The notes beneath the pieces were generated by a model. The model made no database searches. It saw only the letters and a program-made list of their open reading frames with translations, and was not told the origin of the DNA. Below, one piece after another: positions 1-15,400 of a stretch of 64,000 bases of DNA. Within the stretch, counting starts at the first letter, position 1. Each line of letters starts with the position of its first letter. Where the stretch lies: contig CM031600.1 in NCBI GenBank assembly GCA_018398815.1, forward strand, positions 53,643,837 through 53,707,836. Reading direction: 5' to 3'. The stretch is from Conus ventricosus (Eukaryota; Mollusca; Gastropoda; Neogastropoda; Conidae). The position numbers and the translations under genes were made by a program.

Positions 1-239
1 TATAAGTATTATATTCTTCACGACAACAACGAATTGTCAAACTGACAACCCCTTTTTAACGGCCGCGCAGCAATGCCGAAAACATAGCTGCTGGACTTGT
101 TGTGTGCACGGCTGACAGGCAGCGCTGTGTACAGCGCAGAAAGCTAGGGGTAGGGAGCCGCCTGCAGTAAACACTGCCTTCCCTGACCTTGGCAAGTGCA
201 GCAGCCGGAGAGGTGTTAACTCCCTTGCTTCGCTGAACA
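1..239. other. Unassigned rictor intron sequence
   Basis: I see no recognised exon or repeat here. Open frames on the minus strand are short and overlap each other. Confidence 0.4.
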
Positions 240-735
240 CTAAAGAACTCGCTCTGAACAGCTGTGCGCCGGACTCGTAATCTTGGTGATCCTGGGGTGC
301 TGGTTTGAATCTCCACTGGGCCGTTTCGGTACAAGGGGATTTTTCCCTCAGAGTTAACACTGGTTCTGACTCCATTTCCCATACAGTCCTTCGAATGAGA
401 CTACAAACCGAGGTTCCGTGTGTGAATGCACGCATAACATCTTGCACACACGTCAAATCCCATCACCAACTTTCGGAAGAGAAGGCCAGTTTAGCCGTTG
501 GTATGCACCCTGCGTGAGAAATGAAAAGAAGGAAGTGAGGAAATACAGTGAGCGATATTGAACGATACTGACTGGATGACATGGGAAATGACTGAATGAA
601 GTGCAGCTGGCAGCTCTTCAGTCGGCACTACCCAGGTAGGCAGCCCGTTGTGTAAACAAGTATGGATTGTAAAGCGCTTAGAGCTTGGTCTCCAGCTGAG
701 AAATAGGCGCTATATAAGTATTCCATTATAATTAT
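240..735 (+). mobile_element. tRNA-derived SINE
   Basis: GGTTTGAATCTCC at 302 is a good RNA polymerase III B box. The body contains CGAATGAGACTACAAACCGAGGT and GTGTGTGAATGCACGC, resembling a common molluscan SINE. The tail (669-735) has GTAAAGCGCTTAGAG and GGCGCTATATAA followed by an ATTATA-rich end. Borders are approximate. Confidence 0.65.
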
Positions 736-736
736 A

Positions 737-1480
737 ATAAATGAGATTTGGCGTCATATACTTTACCATGTCAGACCACAGCATTCCACGGCAGTTAATC
801 AGCTCTGCCAGGCCGAGATTTTTTGTGGCTAATGCAGTAATAAGACCATCACGTGACGTCCACACTACTTCCGCCTGGGAAGAAGCCGGTGTAAACTTCC
901 TGTTCCTCATTCAACCTCGGCCTCCTGACTAACAAGGACAGGTTTTTGCTCTGTCTCGCCTATACTTCTGTTTTGTAGAGATTGCTTGTGTGCTTGCCTT
1001 CTTTACTTGTTCGGTTGTGGCTTACGTTCGACTATGGGTACCATTGCCACGTGAGACTTAGGGATGGCGTTTTATTTCATTTTATTCACGCTCTACGGCG
1101 TGACGGCTCTCGACTTCTCTTCACCCCATTGTTCTCCATTCGTCCCTTACTCGCCGGTGTGGGAACGCGTCACCCTTGTAGTAACGTGTCCCCCACTCTC
1201 TCTTTATTTTCTTCCCCATTTCCTTAGATTTCCTTCGATCTCGCGCCTTGTTTATTCCCACTAGCCATCTCGGTCATTCAACTTCGACGATCGATCTTCG
1301 TCGGTCGCTCGAGCTGCCATCTTTATTCTTGCCATTCCGCCCGACCCCTGCGTGGTCGTCCTCGTTCTTTGTACCTGCTCACTGCTATGGAGGTTTTCCT
1401 CCTCTATTTTTATCGCCTTCTATACTTCTATTCCTCTATTATTATCGCCTTCTATACTTCTATATCTATTAGAATACATA
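737..1480 (+). mobile_element. DIRS-like element fragment: left end and leader
   Basis: The first 170 bases or so are the left inverted terminal repeat (inverse match to 36990-37158), and 907-1430 matches the leader at 30892-31420 closely. The fragment abuts the tail of a SINE at 735 and fades at about 1480 after a 31-base direct duplication. It is truncated. Confidence 0.8.
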
Positions 1481-1660
1481 AACTACAAAAGAAGCCAAAT
1501 ATGCTTAATTCAGCAGGAAGCATTTTTCAAGAGAACCAGAAGAAAAAGCCACAACAAAAAACAAGCAAAAGTTACTTACTTAGAAATCCAAGACATCAGC
1601 CTTGATAACAAGAGTCTACCATTGTCTGACAACACAATATCAATCACCTACACTACTTAC

Positions 1661-1809
1661 CTCTGGAAGATGCCTGCCTTCTCCAAATGAACACATCCCG
1701 ACTTGGTTGCAGAGAAACGGCCGATCATGAGGAAGTAGTACATGCACAACGTATTGTGCAAACTTTGAGAGCCAAAGACAGACTCTGGCACAACATGATT
1801 CAAGACCAC
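1661..1809 (-). CDS. rictor: rictor exon (SLHNTLCMYYFLMIG)
   Basis: The exon has 149 bases, between a TTTGTGACAG acceptor and a GTAAGT donor. The reading contains SLHNTLCMYYFLMIGRFSA and CVHLEKAGIFQ, matching vertebrate LLTTLSQHYFLFIGTLSC and VKMLEKCSVFQ. This is the most 3' exon present; the remaining C-terminal half of rictor lies beyond the left end of the window. Confidence 0.93.
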
Positions 1810-2071
1810 CTGTCACAAACAAACAGGAAAATGCTTCAATGGCAGGAAGAAAAGTGACGTGCATGTAAATTGCAAGGTTAAAACTAGAGGAAAAGGAGAC
1901 AGTTGCACATACCCCACACCTAGATTTTCACACACACAAGGAGAGAAAATCACACCATAAATTATTCCTTCCCATTCCACCCTTTCCTATAAATCTTTTC
2001 TGATCTTGCCATTTGTTCCAATTTTTCTGGAATGTTGGCTAGCTGAGACCAAAACCCTAACCGCAACTGCT

Positions 2072-2128
<57 letters not shown>

Positions 2129-5100
2129 CTGTAGGGGTGTGGGGGTGTGCGTGTGCGTGTGTGCATTTGCATGCAATCATGCAGGTGTGTAAAGCTAGCT
2201 TAGTAGGTTTGGTTGCTCTTTTTATTCACTCATTCTTTCACTGCATAATCTTGCTGATCTGGAGACAAAGTTATGAAAATGTTTCTGATCCCGATGTCCG
2301 GTTTAATCTGGAAGACTTGCAAACCCAAGAAAATACTTTTTTTTAAATGAAAAGTGCATAGTGCAAGTTGGTAGTGTGTGTTTTAATGCCAAAATTGAGT
2401 CAAAACAGCTATCATGTTCTCAGTGTGAATGTATGACAAACTAAACTCTGAGGTAGAAACAGGTGTCATTTCTATAAAATTTTCTCTGCATGACTGCCAA
2501 GGACAAACCTCGTTCAAACAATGGTTTATATCAGCCAGCAATTCAGATGTCAGTCTCTGTACCTCTTCCTGCAACAAAGTGTTAAGGATGACGCAAATGA
2601 TGATGACATATGCATCTCAAAGACGGACATCTACTACACTGAATAATTTTACAAATAACAGGAAAGGAATTTAACTACTAAAAGTAGTCTGACAAAACAC
2701 TTACCTGTCCAAACATTTGCCTTATCCGTACATGGCGTGGAACATGGCCAAACATCAGGATCCCCCAAAAACAAATTAAAAGGGCAGGAAGATAATTTCA
2801 CCTCAATTAAGGATAGGAGCCAGAGTTATCTCCCTTAGCAAGTTCACACTATTTGGCTCTATCAGCTAGACCAGTTTTCCCCACCTTTCCCCGGCTCCAT
2901 GGGGAGATGGGAGGGCATTCTAGCATTTGGACAGGTAAGTATATTGCAAAACTACTTTTAGTAGTAAAATTCCTTTTATCATACTTACCTGTCCAAACAA
3001 AAGCCTGAATATTGAAAAGGATGATGGAAAATCCTCACCTATTCCCATGGTTTGTTTAAAATTAATAAAAGAATATTTTTGTATACAGTTCTCCAGCCCA
3101 GCTCAGCATTCAAAAGTTCAAAACCATTTTAAAGGTCTCTCTAAACAATATGGAGACTGCTCTCCCTCAAAAGACAAAAAGGCATAATCAAAAGATCAAG
3201 AAAAAGAGAGACCCAAAAACTAAACACCAAGGCTCTTGATTCATAACGCAGTCAAAAGTCATGTCAATGGCAGCTTAAATCAAGATCCAAGACCAAAGAA
3301 CACAGCGCAAAAAGACATATCAATAGAAGCTAAAAATTAAGAGCCCAGACCCAAACATGATAAAAACAGGCATGTCAACAGCTGCTTACACTAAGAGCCA
3401 AGACAAAAATACCCAGTCATCATAGGCATGGCAATGGCACCTTAAATAAAGGGCCAAGGCCAAAATACTTAGTCATTATAGGCGTATCAACAGCAACCTA
3501 AATCAAAAGTCAGACAAAAATACAAATCAAATGAGCATATCAATGGCAACTTAAACCAAGCGCCAAGAGAAAAACTGTCACAATAGGCATGTATATAGTA
3601 ATTTAAAGAGCCAAGGCCAAAATATATAGTCATAATAGGCATAACAATGGTATTTCAAACCAAGAGCCAGACAATACACTGACCAAATGTACATACCAAG
3701 GACATCTTGAACAAAGAGCCAAGGCCAAAATGTTTAACAATAATTCACAGATCAGCTGTTTAAATCAGAGGTCATGTCTATGGCACTGTGAATGAAGAGC
3801 CTTAGGATAAAATGTATAGTCATAATAGGTATTTCAATGGTAGCTCAAACCAAGAACCATACAAAAATATACAGTTCAAAAGGGGTAAATCAATCATTGA
3901 TTCAATGGCATCTTGATTAAAGAGCAAAGGCCAAGATACGTAACAGTCCATACAGGTAAATCAATGGCAGCTTAAACCCTGAGCCTAACAAAATATACAC
4001 AAATTAAGTGGGTCAATCATTGGCACCTTGAATAAAGGGCCATGGCCAAAACATACAAACATGAGACAGAGGGCAGCTTACTGAGCCTTTGCTCATTCTG
4101 TGATGATGTGCTTGTGTGTGTGGTTAGCCTTTTGCAAGAGAGAGAGAGAGAGAGACAGAGAGAGAGAAAGAGACAGACTGACAGAGCATATGTGTGTGTG
4201 TGTGTTGTGTGTGCGCGTGCGTGCGTGCGTGCGTGCGTGCGTGGTGTGTGTGTGAGTGTGTGCGAGTGTGTGTGTGTGTTGTGTGTGTGTGTGTGTGTGT
4301 GGTGTGTGAGTGAGAGTGTGTGTGTGTGTGTACACGCACAAAGCATGGCAGATATTCTGCAAAAACTACACTATATATGCATATGCACAATCACAAAACC
4401 AACATTTGAAAGGATGCCCACTCACTTGAGAGAGAGAGACAAGGAAGTACGACCAGCTGACAAGCCACTTGACACACAGACGGTCCTCGTTCCGAGTTGA
4501 CCTCCATGTGTGAGAACAGGTGGTTGGTGGGCTTGAAGAAGAACACCACACGTCGTAGGAACCTGTCCGCAGGAAATAAAACCATTTCAAAAGCACTGTT
4601 GTTGTTGTTGTCGTACCCTGGCTAAAAGACTCCAGGGATCATCCGAACAGCCGAAGCATTTGAACACTATGGCACAAATGCATCAGCTGGGATGAGAACA
4701 TTACGTGTGTGACCGTTTTTGATTACCCCGCCACATGGGCAGCCACACTCCGACTTCGGGGATTTGGGAGACTGTGTTATGCTAGGAGCTTGTCACGACT
4801 GAAGACAATCCCCACATAACTATGCAGAGCATAACAACATTTTGATGTAGCCTTGGTGTTCTGGCCTATGTCAATTGGTCTGACACAGCCTTAAGCCAAG
4901 GCGTTCAAAAGCACTGTGAAGCAAGACTTTCAGTGATGTGTCTCCCCTCCTTTTTTCTCTCTCCCAAAACGCTTTCTTTTAAAGGCAGTGATAAATGATC
5001 CACAACCATAGTCCGTGCGGAACAAGACTGCTGTTCGCCTCATCTAATTCACCTGAAAGGTCAAGTTTGGGGAAATCAATTGATAGTTTCTATAGTTTTT

Positions 5101-6018
5101 TACTTCTTCAATTCCCTGGTTTTGGTTGCAAGCTTCTACTTCTTTTTTCTTTTCTTTTCATCTTTGACAGTTTTTGTAGTTATTTACTTCTTCAATTCCC
5201 TGTTTTCAGTTGCGAGCTTCTTTTCCTCTTTTTTTTAATTTTTTTTTTTCCATCTTTGACATTCACTTTCCCCAGGGTTCTTTAAATTTGTTTCAAATTT
5301 TTGTCTCTTCACATCCATCTCTTTTCATGCCATTCTTATGCTGTCTGCATACAGTATGTAAAACCCAGTATCTCATCGTGTGGCTAAAGTGCATATGAAT
5401 GCACTTCTGTTCTCCAATTATAGGCTTTTGTCTTGGGATTCTATTTCTAATCCATTTTGTCACATATCTGACAGCATATCTAAGAGAGATTGCTTCTGTA
5501 TGCACAAGCAAGTTGGACTGGTCTTCTTACTGACACGGGTTGAATGCACAAACGATTTTCACCTGACTGCTGACTGACAAGGGTTCTGTCATAAACGTAC
5601 CTGTTTTACTTTCAGAATATCTACATGCTATTTATTTATTTACATAAATGTTAGCATAAATGCAAGACAATAAAATGAATCATCCTTTGTGGGTTTAATT
5701 AAAACAGAAGCTGGACAGGTAATTGATGCTAACTTTGAAGTTTAGGTGGTTGAACAGAGAAGCACACTATCATCACGTTCATAAGTTTTCTTCAACATCA
5801 GTTTCAGACATAGATTAGAATTATGTGAAAGAGAACTTTTTGAAAGAGATCATGTTTTTTTTCCTCTTTTCTGACTCCTCTTTATTACTGATGTCTAGTT
5901 TAACTTCATATGTGGTAAAATTTAAAGAAATATTCATAGCTTAGTTTGCCTGAGAAAATGTGCAAGTAAGTTTAGAACATATGTAAACATTCTAAATTTA
6001 TATACACAGTTTCTCTCC

Positions 6019-6052
<34 letters not shown>

Positions 6053-6457
6053 TATATATAGTTGGGAGCAGATGGCTTTACAAATTCAACATATTAAGTA
6101 TATTTAAATACAGATGCTCTCCATAAATCATCATAAAATAACATTTACTAGCATTCAATTTTAGTATGATTGACTGGTTACGAAAACAGCTCCGATACTT
6201 TCAAATGTACACGAATACCTGATATAGATCATGTCTTCCATCTTTCTCAGTCGATCATCCGGCCACTGAAAAGGAAGAATATAAACACTCACTGATTTGT
6301 ATTTGAATATATCAATATTTTCTCTTGTATGAAGCATGCCCTAAGGTGTGGATTAAACAATTTCAAACTACATTAAATCATTGTATTTCAATTAAGCAAC
6401 AAACTTTAATACTTCTGCTTTTATGAGTTTCACATACAAATGCATTTTTCCTTTCAA

Positions 6458-6488
<31 letters not shown>

Positions 6489-9320
6489 ATTTTAATGTCC
6501 ATGCTGACATTATTTCAGACATTACTTCTATCAAATCATGATCACATGAAACTATGTGAAAACAATACAGTGGATCATTTTCAAGCAGAACTCTATAGGA
6601 TGCTACCGCTTAATATAATAAATATATATCAAGCAAAAGTGCACCCAATTAACATCTATCATATTTTCTCTCCCTCACACACACACACGAACAGAACATT
6701 CTCTCTCTCTCTCTCTTGCTCATACGAACCTTCAATATAGAGCCAATCAAGTCCCAGTCCCAATTAAAGTTCTCCTTGGTGTTGTTTACTTGAGAGTCCC
6801 GTACTGCATGTTGTGTGTTGTCATCATTGGGAATCTACAAAGGAGTCAAACCCTAGCTTTGAATGAAGACAACACCTATGTTTGGAGAAAGTGAAAAGAA
6901 CAACACCAAGACCTTACAACCCAATGTTCAAGATCAGTAGAAAACTGTCCCATAGCTGTTAACATTTGTTCTGCGCCAAGACAGAATTACAATACAGGAC
7001 TAATGAAAATGGTGCCAAAGATAGGGATGACACACAATGCCATGCTGACGATATGCCAAAACTTACCTTAGCATGAATCAACTGAACGGTCCAAACAGCA
7101 TTACTTGACAGAAAAGAAATCTTCAGTCCCTTTGACTCTGATTTAAACATATGCTGCTGAACTACAATTATACATCACCATTACATCAATTTTGGACCTA
7201 GTGATTTCAAACTAGGAGTAGCTTCTTATTATGGGCAAAAGAAATCACACTGTAAAACTTGACTCACAATATACCCAAAAGTTTCTTTCCTGCTAAGGAG
7301 TGGATGGAAACGATACAGCAGCTAAGGCAGTACCGTGTCTCAAGGGTACTAATCAAACATGCCATGAAAATAAAAATCACCACAAAGAGTCTGAAATGCT
7401 ATTTTCAGAATGTCTTCACCTTGTTCTGATCCTTAGGTGGATGAAAACTGTTTGGGGAAAACAAACAGAAAGTTGCACTGGTCCCCTCAAGATAAATTAC
7501 TGGGAAAAAAAGAACCACACTCCCCCAGGTTTAAGTCACACAAAAATCTTGGTTTAAAATCAAACATGTTCGAGCTACATGCCAAATCACTGACAAACTT
7601 TCAGATTAGTGATATTACCAAGATCAGCTGTAAAATTAAACTGTATTCCTTTACCTTGTTTGAAGTTTTTAATACTTTAATACAGAGTCAGATGGCCCTT
7701 TTAGCTCAGAAAAAGCTATCCATATTGTGGTAGTAAATAAAAAATTCTTTTGGACAATACCAAACATGCACCTTGTTCCATGCCATGATGACTTCATCTG
7801 CTAGAGTGACAAAGCAATGCATGAGAACTTTTGCCTTGCTTTCAAAAATGCTCTAACTTTTCAGCTGCATTTGTGATTGGATGCCTGAGCTAGCTAAGGC
7901 AGAATCAGAATGGACTGCAATAGCTTCCACTGTTCTGTTTCAGGGGACTTGCGAAAGTGTTGACTTCTTTCTGGTGGTACCACCTCATAGGAAATACTGC
8001 TGACTAGATGTGTACAGATGGCTGTCTAGCATCAGAATGTACTTCTCAGCCTTCACTGATATCCACAAAGACAAGATTACCAACATCAACGTATGGAAAA
8101 AAAACATCAAGAGATTCAGACTACATGCTGGTAGATCACCAGGAATTACGGTCAAAACTTTTCACAGGAATTTTGCCATAGTGTTACTCTGATAGTGTCC
8201 TTCACATCATTACTGATTTCATCACTGAAATAGTTGTTTTCCTCAGGACCATTTACTTTCCACTGCGGTCTCACCAATACACCAATTTCTTCTGAGCCCT
8301 TTTGTTTACTTCCCAGACTACATCCTTCTTTTCCCAAATCTTCTTTTGAAATCCTTCACATGAAATTTCCATCACACAGTCCCCTATGAGCAATTCAAAC
8401 CAGTGATACCACTTAAAGGGCCTTCTGCCATCCACAAAGAAAAAAAAAGTGTAGGAAGTGTTTGAGTAGTGATGTCACAAACTTTAAATATCAGACCACA
8501 CTTGACTTTTGAAGCTTAATTTTCCCTTAATCCAGTCTGCCAGAATGGTTTCACATTTGTTTCTAATGGAACTTTCCGATATCCAAGCACTCTTGCAATG
8601 ATCAATTCAGCTGGCCTTCACTAAATAACGTCGCTACAAACTTTTGTTTAATCATCACTCACTCCTAGCTTTCCAATGGACAGAATCACACACACACACA
8701 CACACCACACACACACACACACCACACACACACACACACATCTGAAAATTCATATCTATGCCCTGACATCTACTTTCCCACCCGGATTTTTTGCATTTAT
8801 CTCCCTTTCCCAGTGCTTGTGCCACTATCAAAAAGAAGAAACTGACAATAGCAAGAAAAACATGTACAACAGTGACTGCGAATTCAGAGTATGCCATTGT
8901 GGGGGAGTTTGACACTGATCTGACATGAGGCTGTACCTCGGAATCAATGGACTTCATGTGAAGACACAACTGCATGCACCACTGAACTTGATAAATCACA
9001 CTGATTTATACCTGGTCACACTAATCATCATGCTGTTGCCCTATAACTTGGCCATGTATAATTTCTTATTTTGTCAAAAACCCACAGGATAATGCAAGAT
9101 AAACAGGTACTAGTGAGACTGAAATATCCTTTATGACGGCATGCTAATTTCTACCTTTTTTTCACCATATGCTAAAAAAGCAAAAATTAAAAAAAGAAGA
9201 AATAAAACAAGATAGAAATCTGGGAGAGAAAAAAATAAGAAAGGCAAAACCATGACATACATATGCATCTGCATACAAGCATATTCGCACAGACACACAC
9301 ACACACACACAAGCATGCAT

Positions 9321-9401
<81 letters not shown>

Positions 9402-12400
9402 TACACACACACACATACACACACGCACACACATACTCACACAATGTTCAAGCAAGAATAGCAAAGTTTTCTTTTCTGACACTCTGAATACTTGGGACCT
9501 TAAATCAAGCCTCTTTTTAATTCAGTTAGAAGGGAGTTGTTTTTTTGGTGTTTTTTTTTAGCAAAATATTGACTAAACAAAATACATCCATTCATAATCA
9601 GCTGAAGTTCTATTACAAAAAAAGGAAACTGCTTTACATTAATTCAACCAAGCAAAAGAAAATAAAAAACACCACTGTCTAAATTAAACTGGTATGGGAC
9701 TGAATCACACTTGTCCTAATCATGCTGGTAGTATTTTTCTTTGTAATAATCAAAACAGTAAACAACACCACATTTTTCTTTTCTCACATAAAAGACTTAG
9801 TCTGTCAAAGAAACATGGCTCACATCACTTTTCTGGTCATGGCATATAACATATGAATTTCATGGTCAAACAAAACTAGACTTCTTTCTCCACTCACAGA
9901 ATCACGATACAATTCAAGGCTCTTCTAAAGCACTAAAGTTTAGGTTCTGAAGCATGCTCTGACGGTAAATTTTACACTTAAGGTTTGCACAAGCTCACAT
10001 TCAGTTGCACTCACATTGCATTTTCACATACACATACATTCACAAAGTGCTTGGTATACATGTAACGATATTAATTACTATAACCATCACATATACAGAC
10101 CCATGCATTCTCAGCAACAACATCAATTTTAATTCATTTCAACCCATTTAAAAGAACTCTCAATTGATATTCTTTAACTGACATTACCTCTAAATTAACT
10201 AACCCTTTTCTTTTCGCTTTTATGATTTGCTTTTCGGGGCACTTTTATGAGCAATGTTGAGTTGATGAAGAGTTCCTGGAACTCTTGAGGCATTGCTATC
10301 AGCAATTGCTCGCTTGCATCATTTGTGGAAAGACAGCTACATGGAACACAAGAAGTGACAGGTTTATGTCCCCATCTCCATTAGATTTCTTGTTGCTGGT
10401 AGTTTGGATGATATTATAATCCTGTGCATGTAAAAGATGGCAGCATCGAGATGGCAGTCCCTTCCAAAATTCTGAACAAAATGTCCACTTCAGCAACCAA
10501 ATGTTAAAGAATACACATCAAATGGGACTTTCTACCACAAACCATATTTCACTCTCAGTTTCCACTTTGTTGATTTGGTTTGGGTGAAATTTTTCAAGAA
10601 GTTTTTCTGTAAATTGAAGATAGACAAACCAACAAAAGCAGCTGAAGACTTAACCTCCTTAGCTGAGATTATAGTTCAACTGATCTTAACAATTTATTTC
10701 TGTCATTCCACCATTCTTTTTTTCACTTCAGCACATTATCTTCCTTGATGACAGTAACACCTCCATAATAACCACTCTGTAGAACAATTCAGTCTCCAAA
10801 TCAATCCAAAATTCAGTGACAAAACATGCCTGACACACTGCCAGACTTTTATACAGGACAACTCGCCACATATTCTGATTAGCAACAAAACAACATCTAA
10901 AGATACACGCAACAAACAAACATTCAAGTCACAAAATGTGACAATATTCACATATCAGTAATTTCACCTCAACAGTGATTTTGCACTCATTTAAAACTAA
11001 AAGCATCTGGACATACGGCTCCAAATACGTTGCATTTCTTATCAAGTTCCGAGTTGTCATTCCATACAGCTTAACTCAGTAATTTTCAATTCTCAATTTC
11101 TGTCAAACCAGACTTTGAAAAAAAAAAAAAAAAAAAAAAGCATAAAAACAAAAACTGAGAACATCTTTTCGCAGTTTTGTTAGTTTTTATTTCTCAAGCT
11201 AACTGCATGTAAACGTTGTAAGCACCTGATTACGAAAGTTATTCAAAAGTCTGTTGAATTCACAGTGCTTGGTTAAACAGAATACACACCTCAACATCTA
11301 GGAGCAAAGAATGTTGGTGAGAACAGCAAAAGTCTGTCAAGAGTTTGTATGTCTGCGAAGGCAGCTGAACTTATTAACCTGGTTGTTGGGAAAGGTAACA
11401 AAGGATCATTTTCTTTGTCAAACTTTAGCATTTGAGGCAAGAGCTTAGATGGAGGTAAATATCAATTATTCTGAGTTAGAAGGTAAGGCAAAGTAGGTCA
11501 ACACGTAAATTAAATTTCTTTTCTTTCAAGGTGTTGGCATCTTAAGTCAAATAACATCAGGTAAATCAAATGGTGGCGAACTGCGTCAATTGGCATGTTT
11601 TGTTGGTGTTGTTTGGGTTTGGCATATAAGGTCAGATCAGAACATCTCAATTGCGTTGTGATGAACAGCACCAATGAGTGGTCAGGTTTCTGAGAGTAAT
11701 GGCATTTGAGATTGGGTAAGAAATGAAACTGGGTAATGGGATAAAGCAACAGTGGTTTGTCAAAGCAGAAATGCACTATATTGGTGGGGTTTGTTTTTTG
11801 TTTGTTTGTTTTTGGTGTGTGTGCATGTGCGCATGTGCCTGCGTGCATGTGTGCGTGCATGTGTTGTTTGAGGGAGTGCTGGTGGGGGATTGTATGGTGC
11901 TGGGTGGACTTGATGAGGGGTTGGGCATGAAGGAAGAGGTTGGTGGGGGGATATGAGGGAGGAGGAGAGGGATTGGATGGTCTTGTCAGGCAGGAGCAAC
12001 ACTGTACTGAAAACAAAGGGGCACAAGGTGCACAAACACACACACACACACACACACACACTCCCATCTCTCTCTCTCTCTGAAACCCACACTCACACCT
12101 CCCACAACCCCCCGCACTCCATACACACACACACAGCTATAACACCAACACTATTTTAATAATGAAGGTTTAGTATTCAAGGTTAGATAAAAAATTAAAT
12201 TAAGTGGAGGAAATAGCAGCAGTAGCTTAGCATAAAATGAATGGACAATGTTTTCATTTCGTCCTCTTAAGCAGAAGTAGCAGTGGTGTAACAGTGGGAA
12301 CTATATTTGGGCACACCCACACACACACACATCTAGGTAAATACTACACACCCACACTCTATACACACACACACACATACACACACAGAGGAGTAAATGT

Positions 12401-15400
12401 ACAGGTACACATAAACATATGTACACATTTTTCTCTCTCGCTTATGCCGTGCATTTTGTGTATAAACATCTGCAAGCATGTGCTCCTACTGTTTTGTTTT
12501 CCTTCATATATTGAGGTCGACAACCATAAGAGATGCATTTCAGCAATCTGGTTTCAGACATGACTCTAATCAAAATTAAACATATTCACTTTCTCTATAC
12601 TACACTCAGCAAAACATTATCATAAAGCAAGTTAAATGTTTTGCGCTGACCCTTCCCAAGCATATATCTAAGCTCAGTCCATTACATTTGATCCAAAATA
12701 CAGAACAGTCTATAGGTAAGAAGCCTATACCAACAGTTAAGAGGTCAGGTAACATAAAACAGCATCATCCAGGAAGCATTTTCCCACATCAACATTTTAC
12801 TAAGGGTGGGGGTAGTAACATCTGAGTATAACATCAATAAGCAAAATTATATGAAGAACTACAGATAATTCATTTATTTCATCAGCATAACACCCACTCC
12901 TTCCCTCAAAACCCAAGAAAAATCCATGTGAAATCCAAGCGCTTGACAATATTTCCGTATCAATCAGAGGTTTTCAAACCATAAGTGTTGCTCCCTCTCT
13001 CTCTCTGCCTACAAAAACCTTGCTTTTAAAGGTACCTAAGACGCACAAAATAATGAGTGGTCTGGAAGTGCACCCAGTCTAAGGACCATCAAACCTGTCC
13101 AGTGGTTCATCACCAGCCAAGCTAAAATCCCTGAGGTTGCCCATTAGGAATACTAGTGGACAAGAACTCTTTTCCTCAACAATCCATCTCTGGAACTCCA
13201 CTCCATCAGAAACTGTCAATGCCACCTCCCCGAAGCGTTTTTGGCAGTGCACAGATAACTGTCTGAAAACCACCCACAGACAATTTTCTTTTTCAACCAT
13301 TAGGGACACTAATTTTTCTTTTAATCAACTATCCCACTGAGGAAGTTTGCCCTTTACAGGAATTCCCACAGAAATGCGAAGGAGAAAAAGCAGTTTGCTC
13401 TGGGAACAAACCATCTCTCTCTACCAGTTTTGTACAGGGTCAAGCACATACATCATTTAGTAAATCCCTCACCCTCTTCAGAAGCAGACTTAAAACATGG
13501 AGAGATTAAAAAAAAAATCAGCCAACCAGCCAAAATATTACACTAGCAAGTTCCAATACTAGTTAGCAGGAAAAAAAAAATCATTCCAGGAAATTCAACT
13601 GTTTCATACTAGTTCATTAAAAACCTGCACCCACACAGCAGAAAAAATTAGTGCACCACCTCCCCAAATACAAACATCTTATTTGTCAATATTGGTGGAT
13701 GTTGCCCAAGCTTCAAATCATCTTATTCCAAGACAAAGTAAAATCATTAAAAGAACTGTTCACTGACTGTTTTTGTATTGTTCTACAGTAAAAATATATT
13801 GTCAGATATACTCAGAACAGAAAAAAGTAAAGGAAATTAAATGTTCTCAATATATCATCAAGAATGTAAGCAACTAAAATCATTAAAAGGACATGGTGCA
13901 ATCACAGAAGAAAGTGATCTTCTCATCTTTACACACAGACAGTGCACTTTAAGACAGACAACTTCCACATCAACTGCAAGTCAGGGAGGTCATTGTGATC
14001 CATTATACACAAGAGTTCACACACTGCTGTGCAAGTGAAACCCGACTCCATACATGCAAACAATACCGACATATGATTACAGAATGTTCATGACAAATAA
14101 CACACAGGCAGTAAGACAGACACTGGTTGACACTGAACACAAAGAAAGGGAGGGACGTGAGTTTTCCTACCAACAGAAGGCTGGACAGTTTTGCTTGGAA
14201 CTTGCTGGAGCAGTGCTAATCATATGGAAAAAGACAGGTCACTCCTTTAGAGATTGGTGATAGAACACAAACATGCTAAGCACATGCCTAAGCACACGCA
14301 CAATACAATTCAAAGAAGATTTAAACAAAAAAAAGAAAAGAAAGAAAGAAAAAGAATGTGCAAAACACATTCACGCACACATGCAAATGTGAATGCAGAA
14401 CCATTCACTCACTCATCCATCCACACTGACATACACAAACACCAAATGGCCGTGAGTTGTAATGTTCTCACATTTATGTGCAAAAGTGTGTGCATATTTG
14501 CATACGTATATGCACTCCCTCTACGCATGATCCTGACAACTCTCATTCCACTAACCCTCATCTATCACCTCCCCACACTCTCAACACAACCTTACAGTTT
14601 CAGGTACATATGTTTTTAACCACAACAATGACCAACTGTTGATTTCAAAATAAAAGTAGATTTTTTTTTCAACATAAAATCATGAAGGACGAAGTCGATC
14701 TGTAAACTAAATCCAAGTTATACAACCTAGAAACATGTGATCCACGGGGTATTATCAAAGTCAGGTCACCATAAGGTCTGTAGTAATGTCATACTTTTCT
14801 CTATGGGAAAATCCTTCCAAACTCTTGTGTCCACAACAATTTAACTCTTTCACTACAACAAAAAACAAACACATTAACAAACAACAAACAAAAAAGGAGG
14901 GGGGGAGACAAGTACTTCCCCAGAGCCAGGGAATTTTGAGGAATCTGAAGTAATATCTTGCAAAATATTCTAGCGCAAAAACAATTAGAGATAGAGCAAA
15001 AAGTGCTGCTTTTTTTTTTTAAAGGAAAATGAATGAACATTCTTAATCTGGGCTTAGTTACCAATCATTTTGATTGGACATAACTAACCTGGCATTTAAA
15101 ATGGAGATTAAAAAAAAAAGCAAACAAAAATGTCTATTTCCACCTCCACAGACTGATATCCAACAAAAAAGCAAACAAAAACATAAGCTGGAAATGATAA
15201 CTTTGTTGTCTGTAAATTAAAATAAAAGGAATTTTATGCCTAAAAGTAGTTTCATGATATATTTACCTGTCCACTAAGCATGGAACTATGTTGTACATCA
15301 GGATTCCCACAAAAAGACTAAAAATGGACAGTGGAGAGTTAACTCTTCCTTTAGCCACCAGGACAACTTAATGAGTTCATGTTTTTTTCACCTTATAGTT

